The notes beneath the pieces were generated by a model. That model was not told where the DNA came from, searched no databases, and worked only from the letters and a program-made list of their open reading frames with translations. A DNA stretch of 41,548 nucleotides from assembly GCA_035606335.1 (NCBI GenBank), contig DATNFP010000115.1, positions 1-41,548 on the forward strand, read 5' to 3'. Position numbers and translations under genes: made by a program. Source of the stretch: DATNFP01 sp035606335 (GTDB lineage Bacteria > Bacteroidota > Bacteroidia > Chitinophagales > Chitinophagaceae). This document shows positions 1-7,629 of the stretch, one piece after another; position 1 is the stretch's first letter; each line of letters begins with the position of its first letter.

Positions 1-419
1 CGTCTTAATACACCTTCACTTCTGGCCCTTAATGGAAAAATGTGCCCGGGGCGGCCCAAATCCTCAGGTTTTGTATCAGGATCAATCAGAGCATGTACCG
101 TTTTAGCACGATCCTGTGCTGAAATACCGGTGGTGCAGCCATGGCCTATCAAATCTACAGAAACTGTAAAAGGGGTTTGATGCAAAACAGTATTGTTTTC
201 CACCATAAGATTCAATTTCAGTTCATCACATCTTGCCTCTGTCAGTGGTGCACAAATAAGCCCACGACCGTGCTTAGACATAAAATTGATAATTTCGGGA
301 GTAACATTATGTGCAGCAGTGATAAAATCGCCTTCATTTTCACGATCTTCATCATCCACAACTATTAATAGCTTACCTTTCTTAAGATCTTCCAGTGCAG
401 ATTCTATTGTATCGAGCAT
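1..419 (-). CDS. ribB: 3,4-dihydroxy-2-butanone 4-phosphate synthase, N-terminal part (cut by window edge)
   Basis: Makes the four-carbon unit of riboflavin from ribulose 5-phosphate. The reading frame starts at an ATG at 419 and runs off the left edge after about 139 codons. An acidic metal/substrate loop, VVDDEDRENEGDF, lies near residues 20-32. The HGRGLIC, TVSVD, TTGISAQDRA and GRPGHIFPLRA segments of the RibB family follow in order. A purine-rich GGAGAAA sits just before the ATG, and a TAnnTTTG promoter element lies 25 bp upstream. Many Bacteroidota carry a fused RibBA (DHBP synthase plus GTP cyclohydrolase II). The missing 3' end prevents deciding between RibB and RibBA. Confidence 0.93.
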   Translation of the reverse strand, partial: MLDTIESALEDLKKGKLLIVVDDEDRENEGDFITAAHNVTPEIINFMSKHGRGLICAPLTEARCDELKLNLMVENNTVLHQTPFTVSVDLIGHGCTTGISAQDRAKTVHALIDPDTKPEDLGRPGHIFPLRARSEGVLR

Positions 420-443
420 ATTTTTCTCCAACTAAATGAATTG

Positions 444-451
444 CAAAGGTA
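444..451 (-). promoter_or_regulatory. -7 promoter element of ribB
   Basis: Read on the minus strand this is TACCTTTG, an exact match to the Bacteroidota -7 consensus TAnnTTTG, 25 bp before the ribB ATG. No convincing -33 TTG element was seen. Confidence 0.55.
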
Positions 452-514
452 CGATGTATTGTATTTATATAAGGTATATAATCATCTATAATACTGATAT
501 TCAAAATATCATTA

Positions 515-1726
515 TCAGTGATTTGTGAGCAGATTATTTACTTTTTTTAATACGCTCTCCATTATGAAATTGGGATCGTACTCAGTTTTAACAAACTCCA
601 TTGCATTAGCAGCTATTTGCATGGCAGCTGATTTATTTTGCAGACACCATTTTATCGTGTTTACAAATTCGTCTGAAGTGTTGGCCGGTAAATAATGAAC
701 ATTGGGTTGGGCGTTGATACCCTGTATGCCAATATCGGTGCTTATCACTATTTTGCCCACTGCCATTGCCTCCAAAATTTTTACCCTGATGCCGCTACCA
801 GAGCGCAAGGGGACTATTAATATTTTTTTATCTGCAATGAATTTATCGGCATCAGCTACCTCACCTACACATGTAACGCCTTCTGGGAGATTTTTCTTAA
901 AGGATGCAGGCATGTTGCGACCAGCAAAAAAGAATTTAAATTCAGGGAGTACTTTGTGTAACCGAGGCCAAACTTCGGTTAGAAGCCAACTTATTGATTC
1001 CGCATTGGGTATCCAATCCATAGCACCAATATGATAGCCATTCCACTCTTCCTGTTGCGCTACATGAGGTTTGTGTATATCAAGCGCAAATGGCGCTACC
1101 TGAATATTTTTACTAATACCTGTCTGCCTTATCACATGGGCGTCAATACCAGTAATAGGCAATAATAAATCGAATTGTTTCCATGCTTTTTCTTCAAAAT
1201 TGCGAATACGTTTTGCCAGGTCTTTTAAATAAATACGCTTGAGAGGATGTGATGTTTTATTCGCGAGCCGTTCCCAGACTTCATATTCTATATTATGCAC
1301 ACGCAATATTGCCAACGCTTTGCTTTGTTTTTTTATATAAGGTAAGTAGGTGGCAAGAAATACACTTTCGAACTGTATTGCGTCAGGATCAAACTTCTGA
1401 AGAATATCTTTTATTTTCTTTAAAAATGAAAGATGAAAAAAACGGTCAGCATGATTTGCCTCTTTACTAAACAGGAAATTTTTTATAGTGCCTAAAGGCT
1501 TTACCCTATTATCAACATCTACTGTATCGAAAGCGTGAATGTATGGATACAAACGTTTGAGATCGGCCTCTGAAACAGCATGGCGATGAGTGTGCATGGC
1601 TAATAAATACACTTGCCAGCCAGCCTTATGATACCCTTCGATCATTGCATGCATAGCCAGATTACCACCATCATTTAATGGATATGGTATTCGATTTGTA
1701 AGAATGAGAATACGCCGAGGTGCCAT
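515..1726 (-). CDS. Glycosyltransferase family 4 protein (group 1)
   Basis: A 403-residue cytoplasmic GT-B glycosyltransferase that probably transfers a sugar during surface polysaccharide assembly. The N-terminus (RRILILTNRIPYPLNDGG) is the usual first strand and glycine loop of the acceptor domain. The C-terminal half has the nucleotide-sugar binding pattern, with VPLRSGSGIRVKILEAMAVGK near residues 305-325 containing the conserved E of the family's EX7E-type motif. It is divergent from the formyltransferase operon, with the two start codons 49 bp apart. A TATATTTG box (1736-1743) lies only 10 bp before the ATG, implying a very short leader. Donor and acceptor cannot be predicted. Confidence 0.88.
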   Translation of the reverse strand: MAPRRILILTNRIPYPLNDGGNLAMHAMIEGYHKAGWQVYLLAMHTHRHAVSEADLKRLYPYIHAFDTVDVDNRVKPLGTIKNFLFSKEANHADRFFHLSFLKKIKDILQKFDPDAIQFESVFLATYLPYIKKQSKALAILRVHNIEYEVWERLANKTSHPLKRIYLKDLAKRIRNFEEKAWKQFDLLLPITGIDAHVIRQTGISKNIQVAPFALDIHKPHVAQQEEWNGYHIGAMDWIPNAESISWLLTEVWPRLHKVLPEFKFFFAGRNMPASFKKNLPEGVTCVGEVADADKFIADKKILIVPLRSGSGIRVKILEAMAVGKIVISTDIGIQGINAQPNVHYLPANTSDEFVNTIKWCLQNKSAAMQIAANAMEFVKTEYDPNFIMESVLKKVNNLLTNH

Positions 1727-1735
1727 TTGCTACTA

Positions 1736-1743
1736 CAAATATA
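1736..1743 (-). promoter_or_regulatory. -7 promoter element of the GT4 gene
   Basis: TATATTTG on the minus strand matches TAnnTTTG. It lies in the 48-bp gap between the divergent GT4 and formyltransferase genes, so the leader would be only a few bases. Confidence 0.5.
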
Positions 1744-1774
1744 AAACGCAACTTTTAAAGCGTTATTTTTACAC

Positions 1775-2521
1775 ATGCTCCGGAAAAAAATAGTTTTTCT
1801 TGGTTCCAAGCCAATAGGATATGATTGTTTTGCATATTTAATATCCCAAAAGGATATTTTAAATATTGAAATAGCTGGTTTATTGACAAATACGAGAAAA
1901 GAGTTTGGGGATGCCCACGATCTGAATACTCTTGGAAATGAACATGACATTCCTGTATTTGAAGATATGGACGAAATACCAGAATGTGACATAATCTACT
2001 CCGTGCAATACCATTGGATATTGAAAGCCGATGATATTAAAAAGGCAAAACAGGCCGCAGTAAACCTGCATATGGCCCCATTACCGGAATATCGTGGAAG
2101 TAATCAATTCTCGTATGCTATAATTGATGGCAAAAAGGAATTTGGCACCACTATACACCAGATAGACACACGAATAGATCACGGAGATATATTGTTTCAA
2201 AAAAGGTTTCCGATCCCCGATAATTGCTGGGTGAACCAATTGTATGAGCTTACTTATGATGCTTCCCTGGATCTATTTAAAGAAAGCTTACAAAATATAA
2301 TTGACGGCAATTATAAACCAATAATACAACAATCTCTTTTATCAAAGTATAGCACGTCTCTTCACTTCAGAAAAGAAATAGTGAAGCTAAAGGAAATAGA
2401 CCTAGGTTGGGGAAAAGATAAAATAGAACGATATATCAGAGCTACATCAATGCCGGGATTTGAGCCACCCTACTTTTTACTGGATGGAAAAAAAATTTAT
2501 TTCTCACAATCGCATTCATGA
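1775..2521 (+). CDS. Formyltransferase family protein, probably sugar N-formyltransferase
   Basis: A 248-residue enzyme of the methionyl-tRNA/GART formyltransferase fold, which moves a formyl group from N10-formyl-tetrahydrofolate to an amine. The catalytic Asn-His-Asp set is visible: N97 and H99 in NLHMAPLPEYRG and D135 in RIDHGDIL. It lacks the C-terminal tRNA-binding domain of Fmt (about 310 residues) and sits among glycosyltransferases. The likely substrate is therefore a nucleotide-linked amino sugar, as for the VioF/WbkC-type enzymes that make N-formylated O-antigen sugars. The stop overlaps the next start (ATGA), indicating translational coupling. The exact sugar is unknown. Confidence 0.85.
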   Translation: MLRKKIVFLGSKPIGYDCFAYLISQKDILNIEIAGLLTNTRKEFGDAHDLNTLGNEHDIPVFEDMDEIPECDIIYSVQYHWILKADDIKKAKQAAVNLHMAPLPEYRGSNQFSYAIIDGKKEFGTTIHQIDTRIDHGDILFQKRFPIPDNCWVNQLYELTYDASLDLFKESLQNIIDGNYKPIIQQSLLSKYSTSLHFRKEIVKLKEIDLGWGKDKIERYIRATSMPGFEPPYFLLDGKKIYFSQSHS

Positions 2522-3615
2522 GCCGCATAAAGCATATCGTACTTACAGTAACCTCAGAACCCAATTATGACCAGCGGATGATCCGCATCTGCACTTCATT
2601 ACACAATGCAGGCTACAAAGTAACTTTAGTGGGTCGTAAGAGACCAAATAGTAAGCCCTTGATAGAGCGGCCATACCAACAAGTATATATCAAACAACGA
2701 GTAGACAGTGGAAAACTGCTATACCTGATATATAATGTAAAGCTGCTTTTTTATCTATTATTCAAAAAAATGGATGCGGTATGCGCTATTGACCTTGATA
2801 CTATCCTGCCTGTGTACATAACATCGAAAATAAGAAATATAAAAAGAGTGTACGATGCGCACGAGCTATTTTGTGAAATAGAGGAAATAGCGAGCAGGCC
2901 TGCCGTACAAAAGGTATGGTACTGGATAGAACGGCACACCGTCCCACATTTCAAATATGGGTATACTGTAAACAAGAGCTATGTGGATGAATACAGAAAG
3001 ATGTATGGCGTGGAATATGAAATAGTGCGAAATGCTACCATCCTTAAACCACTAATAATTCCTGAAAAAAAGGAACGATATATCCTTTACCAGGGTGCAG
3101 TAAATAAAGGACGCTGTTTTGAGCAGCTTATCCCAGCAATGCAATTAGTGGATTCGAAATTAATAATATGCGGGGAAGGCAATTATTATACAGAAGCGCA
3201 AGAGCTTGTCAAAAAAATGAACCTGGAAAATAAAGTAATATTCAAAGGATATATACCTCCACAAGAGCTGCCACAATATACATTGAATGCCTACATAGGG
3301 ATTACGCTTTTTGTAGGTACAAGCAAAAGCAACATATTGTCGTTAGCCAATCGTTTTTTTGATTATATGCACTGTGCGGTGCCACAGTTAGGCGTGAAAT
3401 ATCCTGAGTATGAAAATATCAATAGTGAGTATGAAATAGCATCTCTTATCAGTGATGTAAGTCCCCAAAATATTGCAGACGCATTGAATAAATTATTAAA
3501 CGATACTGAGTATTACCACAGGCTGCAGCAAAATTGCTTAAAGGCCCGTGAAGTATATTGCTGGCAGGAGGAAGAAAAAAGATTATTAAGTGTTTATCAA
3601 AGGTTATTTCAATAA
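2518..3615 (+). CDS. Glycosyltransferase family 4 protein
   Basis: A 365-residue GT-B glycosyltransferase. The N-terminal half has a Rossmann-like start (IKHIVLTVTSEPNYDQRMIRI) and the motif VYDAHELFCE near residue 116, typical of bacterial GT4 enzymes. The C-terminal half has ILYQGAVNKGRCFEQLI and LIICGEGNY (nucleotide-sugar domain). A hydrophobic stretch near residues 65-80 may hold it at the membrane surface. It is the second gene of a three-gene operon, overlapping its upstream neighbour by 4 bp and its downstream neighbour by 1 bp. The role is probably sequential sugar addition to the glycan that carries the formylated sugar. Specificity is unknown. Confidence 0.87.
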   Translation: MSRIKHIVLTVTSEPNYDQRMIRICTSLHNAGYKVTLVGRKRPNSKPLIERPYQQVYIKQRVDSGKLLYLIYNVKLLFYLLFKKMDAVCAIDLDTILPVYITSKIRNIKRVYDAHELFCEIEEIASRPAVQKVWYWIERHTVPHFKYGYTVNKSYVDEYRKMYGVEYEIVRNATILKPLIIPEKKERYILYQGAVNKGRCFEQLIPAMQLVDSKLIICGEGNYYTEAQELVKKMNLENKVIFKGYIPPQELPQYTLNAYIGITLFVGTSKSNILSLANRFFDYMHCAVPQLGVKYPEYENINSEYEIASLISDVSPQNIADALNKLLNDTEYYHRLQQNCLKAREVYCWQEEEKRLLSVYQRLFQ

Positions 3616-4415
3616 TGGGAGATAATATAAATCAATCTTTGGAGCAAGCAGGTATTAGGTTCAGTGTAGTTATACCTGTGTATAATGCCGCATCTACTAT
3701 CGCTTTGGCCATTGAGTCCTGCCTGGCACAATCCTATTCCCCCTTTGAGATTATCGTAGTGAACGACAGAAGCACAGATAATACTGAAAATATCATCCTG
3801 GAAAAGTATGGCGAAGCAATTAAATACAAAAAATTGTCCCAAAATATGGGTAGTTCTGTCGCAAGGAATAATGGGATGGATATGGCTACAGGAGATTATA
3901 TTGCTTTTCTTGATGCTGATGATATGTGGCATAAAGACAAGTTGCAAATGGCAAATATCATACTGAATACAAAACCTGATATTGACCTTTTATATCACCC
4001 CTTTACAACGGAAAATATAATTAACAAACGATTACCCGAAAACACTGTTTTGTATCGCCTGCCTTTTGTAAAGTTATTACTCACAAATATCATTGGAACG
4101 CCATGTGTTGTAATGAAGAACAGTAAAGATTTCAGATTTGAGCCGTCAATGAGGTATATGGAAGACTATGACCTATGGCTACGGATCGGTTACAAGCATA
4201 AACTTTATTTTATTAATCTGCCATTAACACAACTTGGAAGGCCAATATTATCAAAAGGAGGATTGAGCGCTAACCGATGGAAAATGCGTAAAGGAGAAAT
4301 GCGCGCTTATGTACGGTTGCTAAAGCTAAACCCACTTTTTGTATTTCTTCTTCCTTTTCTTATTATTTCCAGCCTTCTCAGATACCTTGGGAAACTGTTT
4401 CAACGAAAGGCTTAA
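3615..4415 (+). CDS. Glycosyltransferase family 2 protein
   Basis: A 266-residue GT-A glycosyltransferase. FSVVIPVYNAASTI, VVNDRSTDNT and IAFLDADDMW (the DxD-type metal/UDP site) follow in the normal order. A hydrophobic segment near the C-terminus (LFVFLLPFLIISSLLRYL) suggests membrane association. The start chosen is the ATG that overlaps the upstream stop codon (TAATG). An ATG 57 bp upstream is in frame, but it would overlap the GT4 coding region and add a non-homologous lysine-rich leader. The last four bases overlap the convergent ftsE stop region. It is the last gene of the formyltransferase-GT4-GT2 operon. Confidence 0.87.
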   Translation: MGDNINQSLEQAGIRFSVVIPVYNAASTIALAIESCLAQSYSPFEIIVVNDRSTDNTENIILEKYGEAIKYKKLSQNMGSSVARNNGMDMATGDYIAFLDADDMWHKDKLQMANIILNTKPDIDLLYHPFTTENIINKRLPENTVLYRLPFVKLLLTNIIGTPCVVMKNSKDFRFEPSMRYMEDYDLWLRIGYKHKLYFINLPLTQLGRPILSKGGLSANRWKMRKGEMRAYVRLLKLNPLFVFLLPFLIISSLLRYLGKLFQRKA

Positions 4416-5104
4416 AGCATACCCGCGGCGGAAATTTCCCGAACTACGCCTTGCTCTATCCGGACTACACGAGCAGGGTATTTCTGGATTATTGTATAAT
4501 CATGTGTTGCCATAATAAAAGCTGTATGATAATCTCTGCAGATGTTGAATAATAATTGCATTATCTCATCGGTTGTATCAGGATCAAGATTACCGGTTGG
4601 TTCGTCTGCCAGGATAAGTTTTGGATTGTTTAATAAAGCACGGGCTATATCAACACGCTGTTGCTCGCCACCGGACATTTCGTAGGTCATTTTAAACCCT
4701 TTACCACGAAGGCCCACTTTACTGAGCACATTCTCAATTTTTTCCTTCATTAACATCTTATCTTTCCAACCTGTAGCCTTCAATACAAACTCAAGGTTAT
4801 CATACACATTTCTATCAGTTAATAAGCGAAAGTCCTGAAATACGATGCCAAGATTACGACGTAATAAAGGAACTGTCTGCCACTTTAAATTCTTAAGATC
4901 AAACCCAGCTACATTTCCATCCCCCTCTCTAAGATATAGATCACCATATAATGTTTTTAAAAGGCTGGATTTACCACTTCCTGTTTTACCTATCAAGTAA
5001 ACAAATTCTCCTTTATTTACTTCAAAGTTCACATCAGTTAACACCAGGTTATCGCTTTGATAAATATTTGCTTGTCTTAAATAAACTATGTTGCTATCTG
5101 TCAT
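4412..5104 (-). CDS. ftsE: Cell division ATP-binding protein FtsE-like (ABC transporter ATPase)
   Basis: A 230-residue ABC ATPase. Walker A is GKTGSGKS (39-46), the Q-loop is Q90, the signature is SGGEQQR (144-150), Walker B is LILADE (163-168) and the switch histidine is H201. FtsE pairs with the membrane protein FtsX to control peptidoglycan hydrolysis at the septum. The VYDNLEFVLKATGW segment and overall length agree with FtsE. No ftsX lies next to it here, so LolD/MacB-type ATPases remain a less likely alternative. A TACATTTG promoter box (5120-5127) precedes it, and it is separated from the upstream protease gene by a terminator. Confidence 0.85.
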   Translation of the reverse strand: MTDSNIVYLRQANIYQSDNLVLTDVNFEVNKGEFVYLIGKTGSGKSSLLKTLYGDLYLREGDGNVAGFDLKNLKWQTVPLLRRNLGIVFQDFRLLTDRNVYDNLEFVLKATGWKDKMLMKEKIENVLSKVGLRGKGFKMTYEMSGGEQQRVDIARALLNNPKLILADEPTGNLDPDTTDEIMQLLFNICRDYHTAFIMATHDYTIIQKYPARVVRIEQGVVREISAAGML

Positions 5105-5119
5105 CTAAATCTCTTTTTG

Positions 5120-5127
5120 CAAATGTA
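5120..5127 (-). promoter_or_regulatory. -7 promoter element of ftsE
   Basis: TACATTTG on the minus strand, an exact TAnnTTTG match, 15 bp before the ftsE ATG. Confidence 0.5.
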
Positions 5128-5174
5128 ATATCTATTTCTACCGCACATGTAAAATAAGTGATTCCGGTGAACAT

Positions 5175-5210
5175 AAAAAATAGCGCTCCGATACCGGAAC
5201 GCTATTTTTT
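5175..5210 (-). terminator. Intrinsic terminator after the M43 protease gene
   Basis: Inverted repeat AAAAAATAGCG / CGCTATTTTTT with an inner TCCG/CGGA pair and an ATAC loop, giving a U-run on the minus strand. It lies 20 bp beyond the stop codon of the protease gene at 5230 and before ftsE. It could act in both directions. Confidence 0.85.
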
Positions 5211-5229
5211 AAACAGTAGGAAAGATATA

Positions 5230-7494
5230 TTAGTACGCTACAAGCTTTTCTGTATGAGTTTGTTCAGGAGTTATTACCTGTACCATGTACATTCCTTTTG
5301 CAGTAAGAGCTGAAGAAGGAATCTCGATGCGAGTAGTACCACTTAATAATTGCTGTGTTTTGTAAATAAGCTTTCCGGTAATGTCTGTTACATTTACTTG
5401 TGCCGTAACATTATTTTCACCCTTTACGATTACATAAGAGTTGCCATTTGTTGGGTTTGGGGCAACTACAATGCCTTTATCACCCGGCAATATCGTATTA
5501 ACACCAGCCGGATCAGCACTAATATTGAAACGATCCAAATAAAAGTTATTGCTAAAATTACCTGGTTTGTAGCGAAAACGGAAAAAAGTGCTACTTGTTT
5601 TTGCTGCAGAAGGTATGGTAATACTTTGCAGGCTCCATTCACCTTGATAAAGTGGTTGATAAGGAATACCAAGTGAACCATTATTTGCAATTTGTTTCTG
5701 ATAAAGTTTTGCCATTGTAGTCCAATCTTGTCCACAATCTGTAGAATAATCAACTTCCATGGTATCATTCATAGCTACAGAGCTTCCTGTGCGAGAAACA
5801 CCAGCGTACATATAGTTAAGATTTGCATTGTTATTTGAAGCCAGGCTTGTAAGATCAAAGGCGGGGCTAAACAAATCATCAAAATCGCCCAAGGGAGTTC
5901 CTACATAAATGTCGGGATAAGTGCGAAAGTCATAACCATTATATACTACACAATTTTTATCGTAAAAGCCAGTATTAGTGCTATAAGACCATTTAAAATC
6001 ATTATTAAAATAATTGAATGTTGGCCAATGGCTTAAATCACCACTTGGTGCAAATTCTTCATAATAACCGTCAGGATTAGTACCTGTAGGATCTGCAACA
6101 TATACAGCACTATCTCTGGTAATTGTATTGCTACCAGCATTTGAGGTTGCTGTGAGGGATACGCTTACCCAGCCCGGCTGAGAAAAGCTATTGACAACGG
6201 TGGTCAATGACGTAGAAGTAGGAGTGGTTGCACCATTCGAGAATGTCCAATTAGCACCAGTTACGGTATCGTTCCAGCTCTGATTTACAAAACGGAAGTT
6301 TTTGTTTTCACACAAGAAGTGTGGAACATCCTGTGTTTTCTGACTGTGAGCAAAGGTTGTATTATTATACTGAATTGAAAAATCAGCAACCGGAGGCAAA
6401 TCAGGCGTAGGAGCATTAGCGCCAGTGCGAGTTAAATTAAATACTGTAGTTAAACTATCACGTCCGGCAACATCGCTATTTATTGTAGAACGCATACGGG
6501 CAGCCTGACCTTTTGTAAACATAGTTTTACAACTAGCATAGTTCATAATATTCTGAACATTTGCAGTATCAGGATAGTCAACCAGTGAATCTACGCCTGG
6601 AGTAGCACTTGGATATAATTTGTAATATCCAGTAGCACAAGCTGTATCTGTATATGCAGGACAGCCGCCAAGCTCACCTTTTGTAGGAGGAGTGTCATCC
6701 ACCAAATCATCGCCACATACACTGCCAGGGTTGTTTGTCTGGCCGAATGTGTGGTACAAGTTAAAGTAGTGACCCACTTCGTGAGGTATTGTGGCACCAT
6801 CGCCATCTCCAGTAAGTGTGAGGAATTGAGCGTTACAAATTACCCCATCAATGAAGGGAATAGCAGCTCCAGTAGGAGGAAGATAAGCATAAGCTACTAT
6901 AGTACCACCAGTGGCACCTTCGGTATTTTGATTAATGAAAGCTTCTGTCCAAATATTCAGATAAGACCTTGGATTCCAATCATCGAATTTTGCCTGATCG
7001 TCGCCACCATACGTAAGGTAGCTATAACGACGTGTAATTCCTTTTGTGGGGTTTCCACCAGGGTCTTTTGTTGCTAACTTAAATTGAAAATTTATTTTGC
7101 CAACGTAAGGTTTGAATGCGCCAATCGTATTACCACCAGATGTATCATTTCTTAACTGATAAAAGTCATTAAGGTTTTGCAACATTGCAAATATCTTATT
7201 ATCAGAGACATTATCTTCTGTACCATAATCGTTTATAACATGCACAACAACCGGGACTGTAACAATAGTATCTGAGGCAGAAGTGGTTCTTTCCAATTTA
7301 CCCAAATCCATTTTCTTCAGCTGTGCAGTTATATCATTTTCTAATTTATTCTGGTATGCCTTTATCTGATCTGCATATTCAGGGTGTTCCTTTATGATCT
7401 TGTCAGTCATGGGAATAGTTCCACAGAACTGAGCCTGACTCACACTTACTATTGAGACCAAGGCTGAAAGTAAAAGTATAACTTTCCTAGTCAT
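5230..7494 (-). CDS. Secreted M43-family zinc metalloprotease with T9SS type A sorting domain (paralog 1)
   Basis: A 754-residue protein exported by Sec and then by T9SS. A signal peptide (MTRKVILLLSALVSIVSVSQAQ) is followed by a pappalysin/cytophagalysin-type M43 domain. Its zinc site is HEVGHYFNLYH (about 238-248): two His and the catalytic Glu in HExxH, plus a third His. A PKD-like domain (WTFSNGATTPTS, SVSLTATSNAGSN), a C-terminal jelly-roll-like region and an 80-residue sorting domain (VVAPNPTNGNSY, TGKLIY, KGMYMVQV) follow. ATG 7494 is preferred over an in-frame TTG at 7518, because a TATCTTTG promoter box lies at 7542-7549 and the signal peptide begins naturally at the ATG. It is a tandem paralog of the next gene. 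Confidence 0.9.
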   Translation of the reverse strand: MTRKVILLLSALVSIVSVSQAQFCGTIPMTDKIIKEHPEYADQIKAYQNKLENDITAQLKKMDLGKLERTTSASDTIVTVPVVVHVINDYGTEDNVSDNKIFAMLQNLNDFYQLRNDTSGGNTIGAFKPYVGKINFQFKLATKDPGGNPTKGITRRYSYLTYGGDDQAKFDDWNPRSYLNIWTEAFINQNTEGATGGTIVAYAYLPPTGAAIPFIDGVICNAQFLTLTGDGDGATIPHEVGHYFNLYHTFGQTNNPGSVCGDDLVDDTPPTKGELGGCPAYTDTACATGYYKLYPSATPGVDSLVDYPDTANVQNIMNYASCKTMFTKGQAARMRSTINSDVAGRDSLTTVFNLTRTGANAPTPDLPPVADFSIQYNNTTFAHSQKTQDVPHFLCENKNFRFVNQSWNDTVTGANWTFSNGATTPTSTSLTTVVNSFSQPGWVSVSLTATSNAGSNTITRDSAVYVADPTGTNPDGYYEEFAPSGDLSHWPTFNYFNNDFKWSYSTNTGFYDKNCVVYNGYDFRTYPDIYVGTPLGDFDDLFSPAFDLTSLASNNNANLNYMYAGVSRTGSSVAMNDTMEVDYSTDCGQDWTTMAKLYQKQIANNGSLGIPYQPLYQGEWSLQSITIPSAAKTSSTFFRFRYKPGNFSNNFYLDRFNISADPAGVNTILPGDKGIVVAPNPTNGNSYVIVKGENNVTAQVNVTDITGKLIYKTQQLLSGTTRIEIPSSALTAKGMYMVQVITPEQTHTEKLVAY

Positions 7495-7541
7495 TGTTTT
7501 AATTGTTAAGAGTTTCAAAAATAATTGTTAAAAAGGGTTGC

Positions 7542-7549
7542 CAAAGATA
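7542..7549 (-). promoter_or_regulatory. -7 promoter element of the first M43 protease gene
   Basis: TATCTTTG on the minus strand, exact TAnnTTTG match, 47 bp before the ATG at 7494. It implies that this gene has its own promoter rather than depending only on read-through from the upstream paralog. Confidence 0.5.
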
Positions 7550-7629
7550 TTCATTCTCCGTAAAAAACATAGATATTTTTTAAGGTTTTACTTCTTTATC
7601 ACCACATTATACTTTCTCCAATTCTATTT

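Noticed and set aside
141..435. Plus-strand frames over ribB
   Set aside because: They are antisense to the well-conserved ribB reading frame and show no independent signals.
7495..7518. TTG start eight codons upstream of the first M43 protease
   Set aside because: ATG 7494 opens a clean signal peptide and leaves a normal 47-bp gap to the promoter box.
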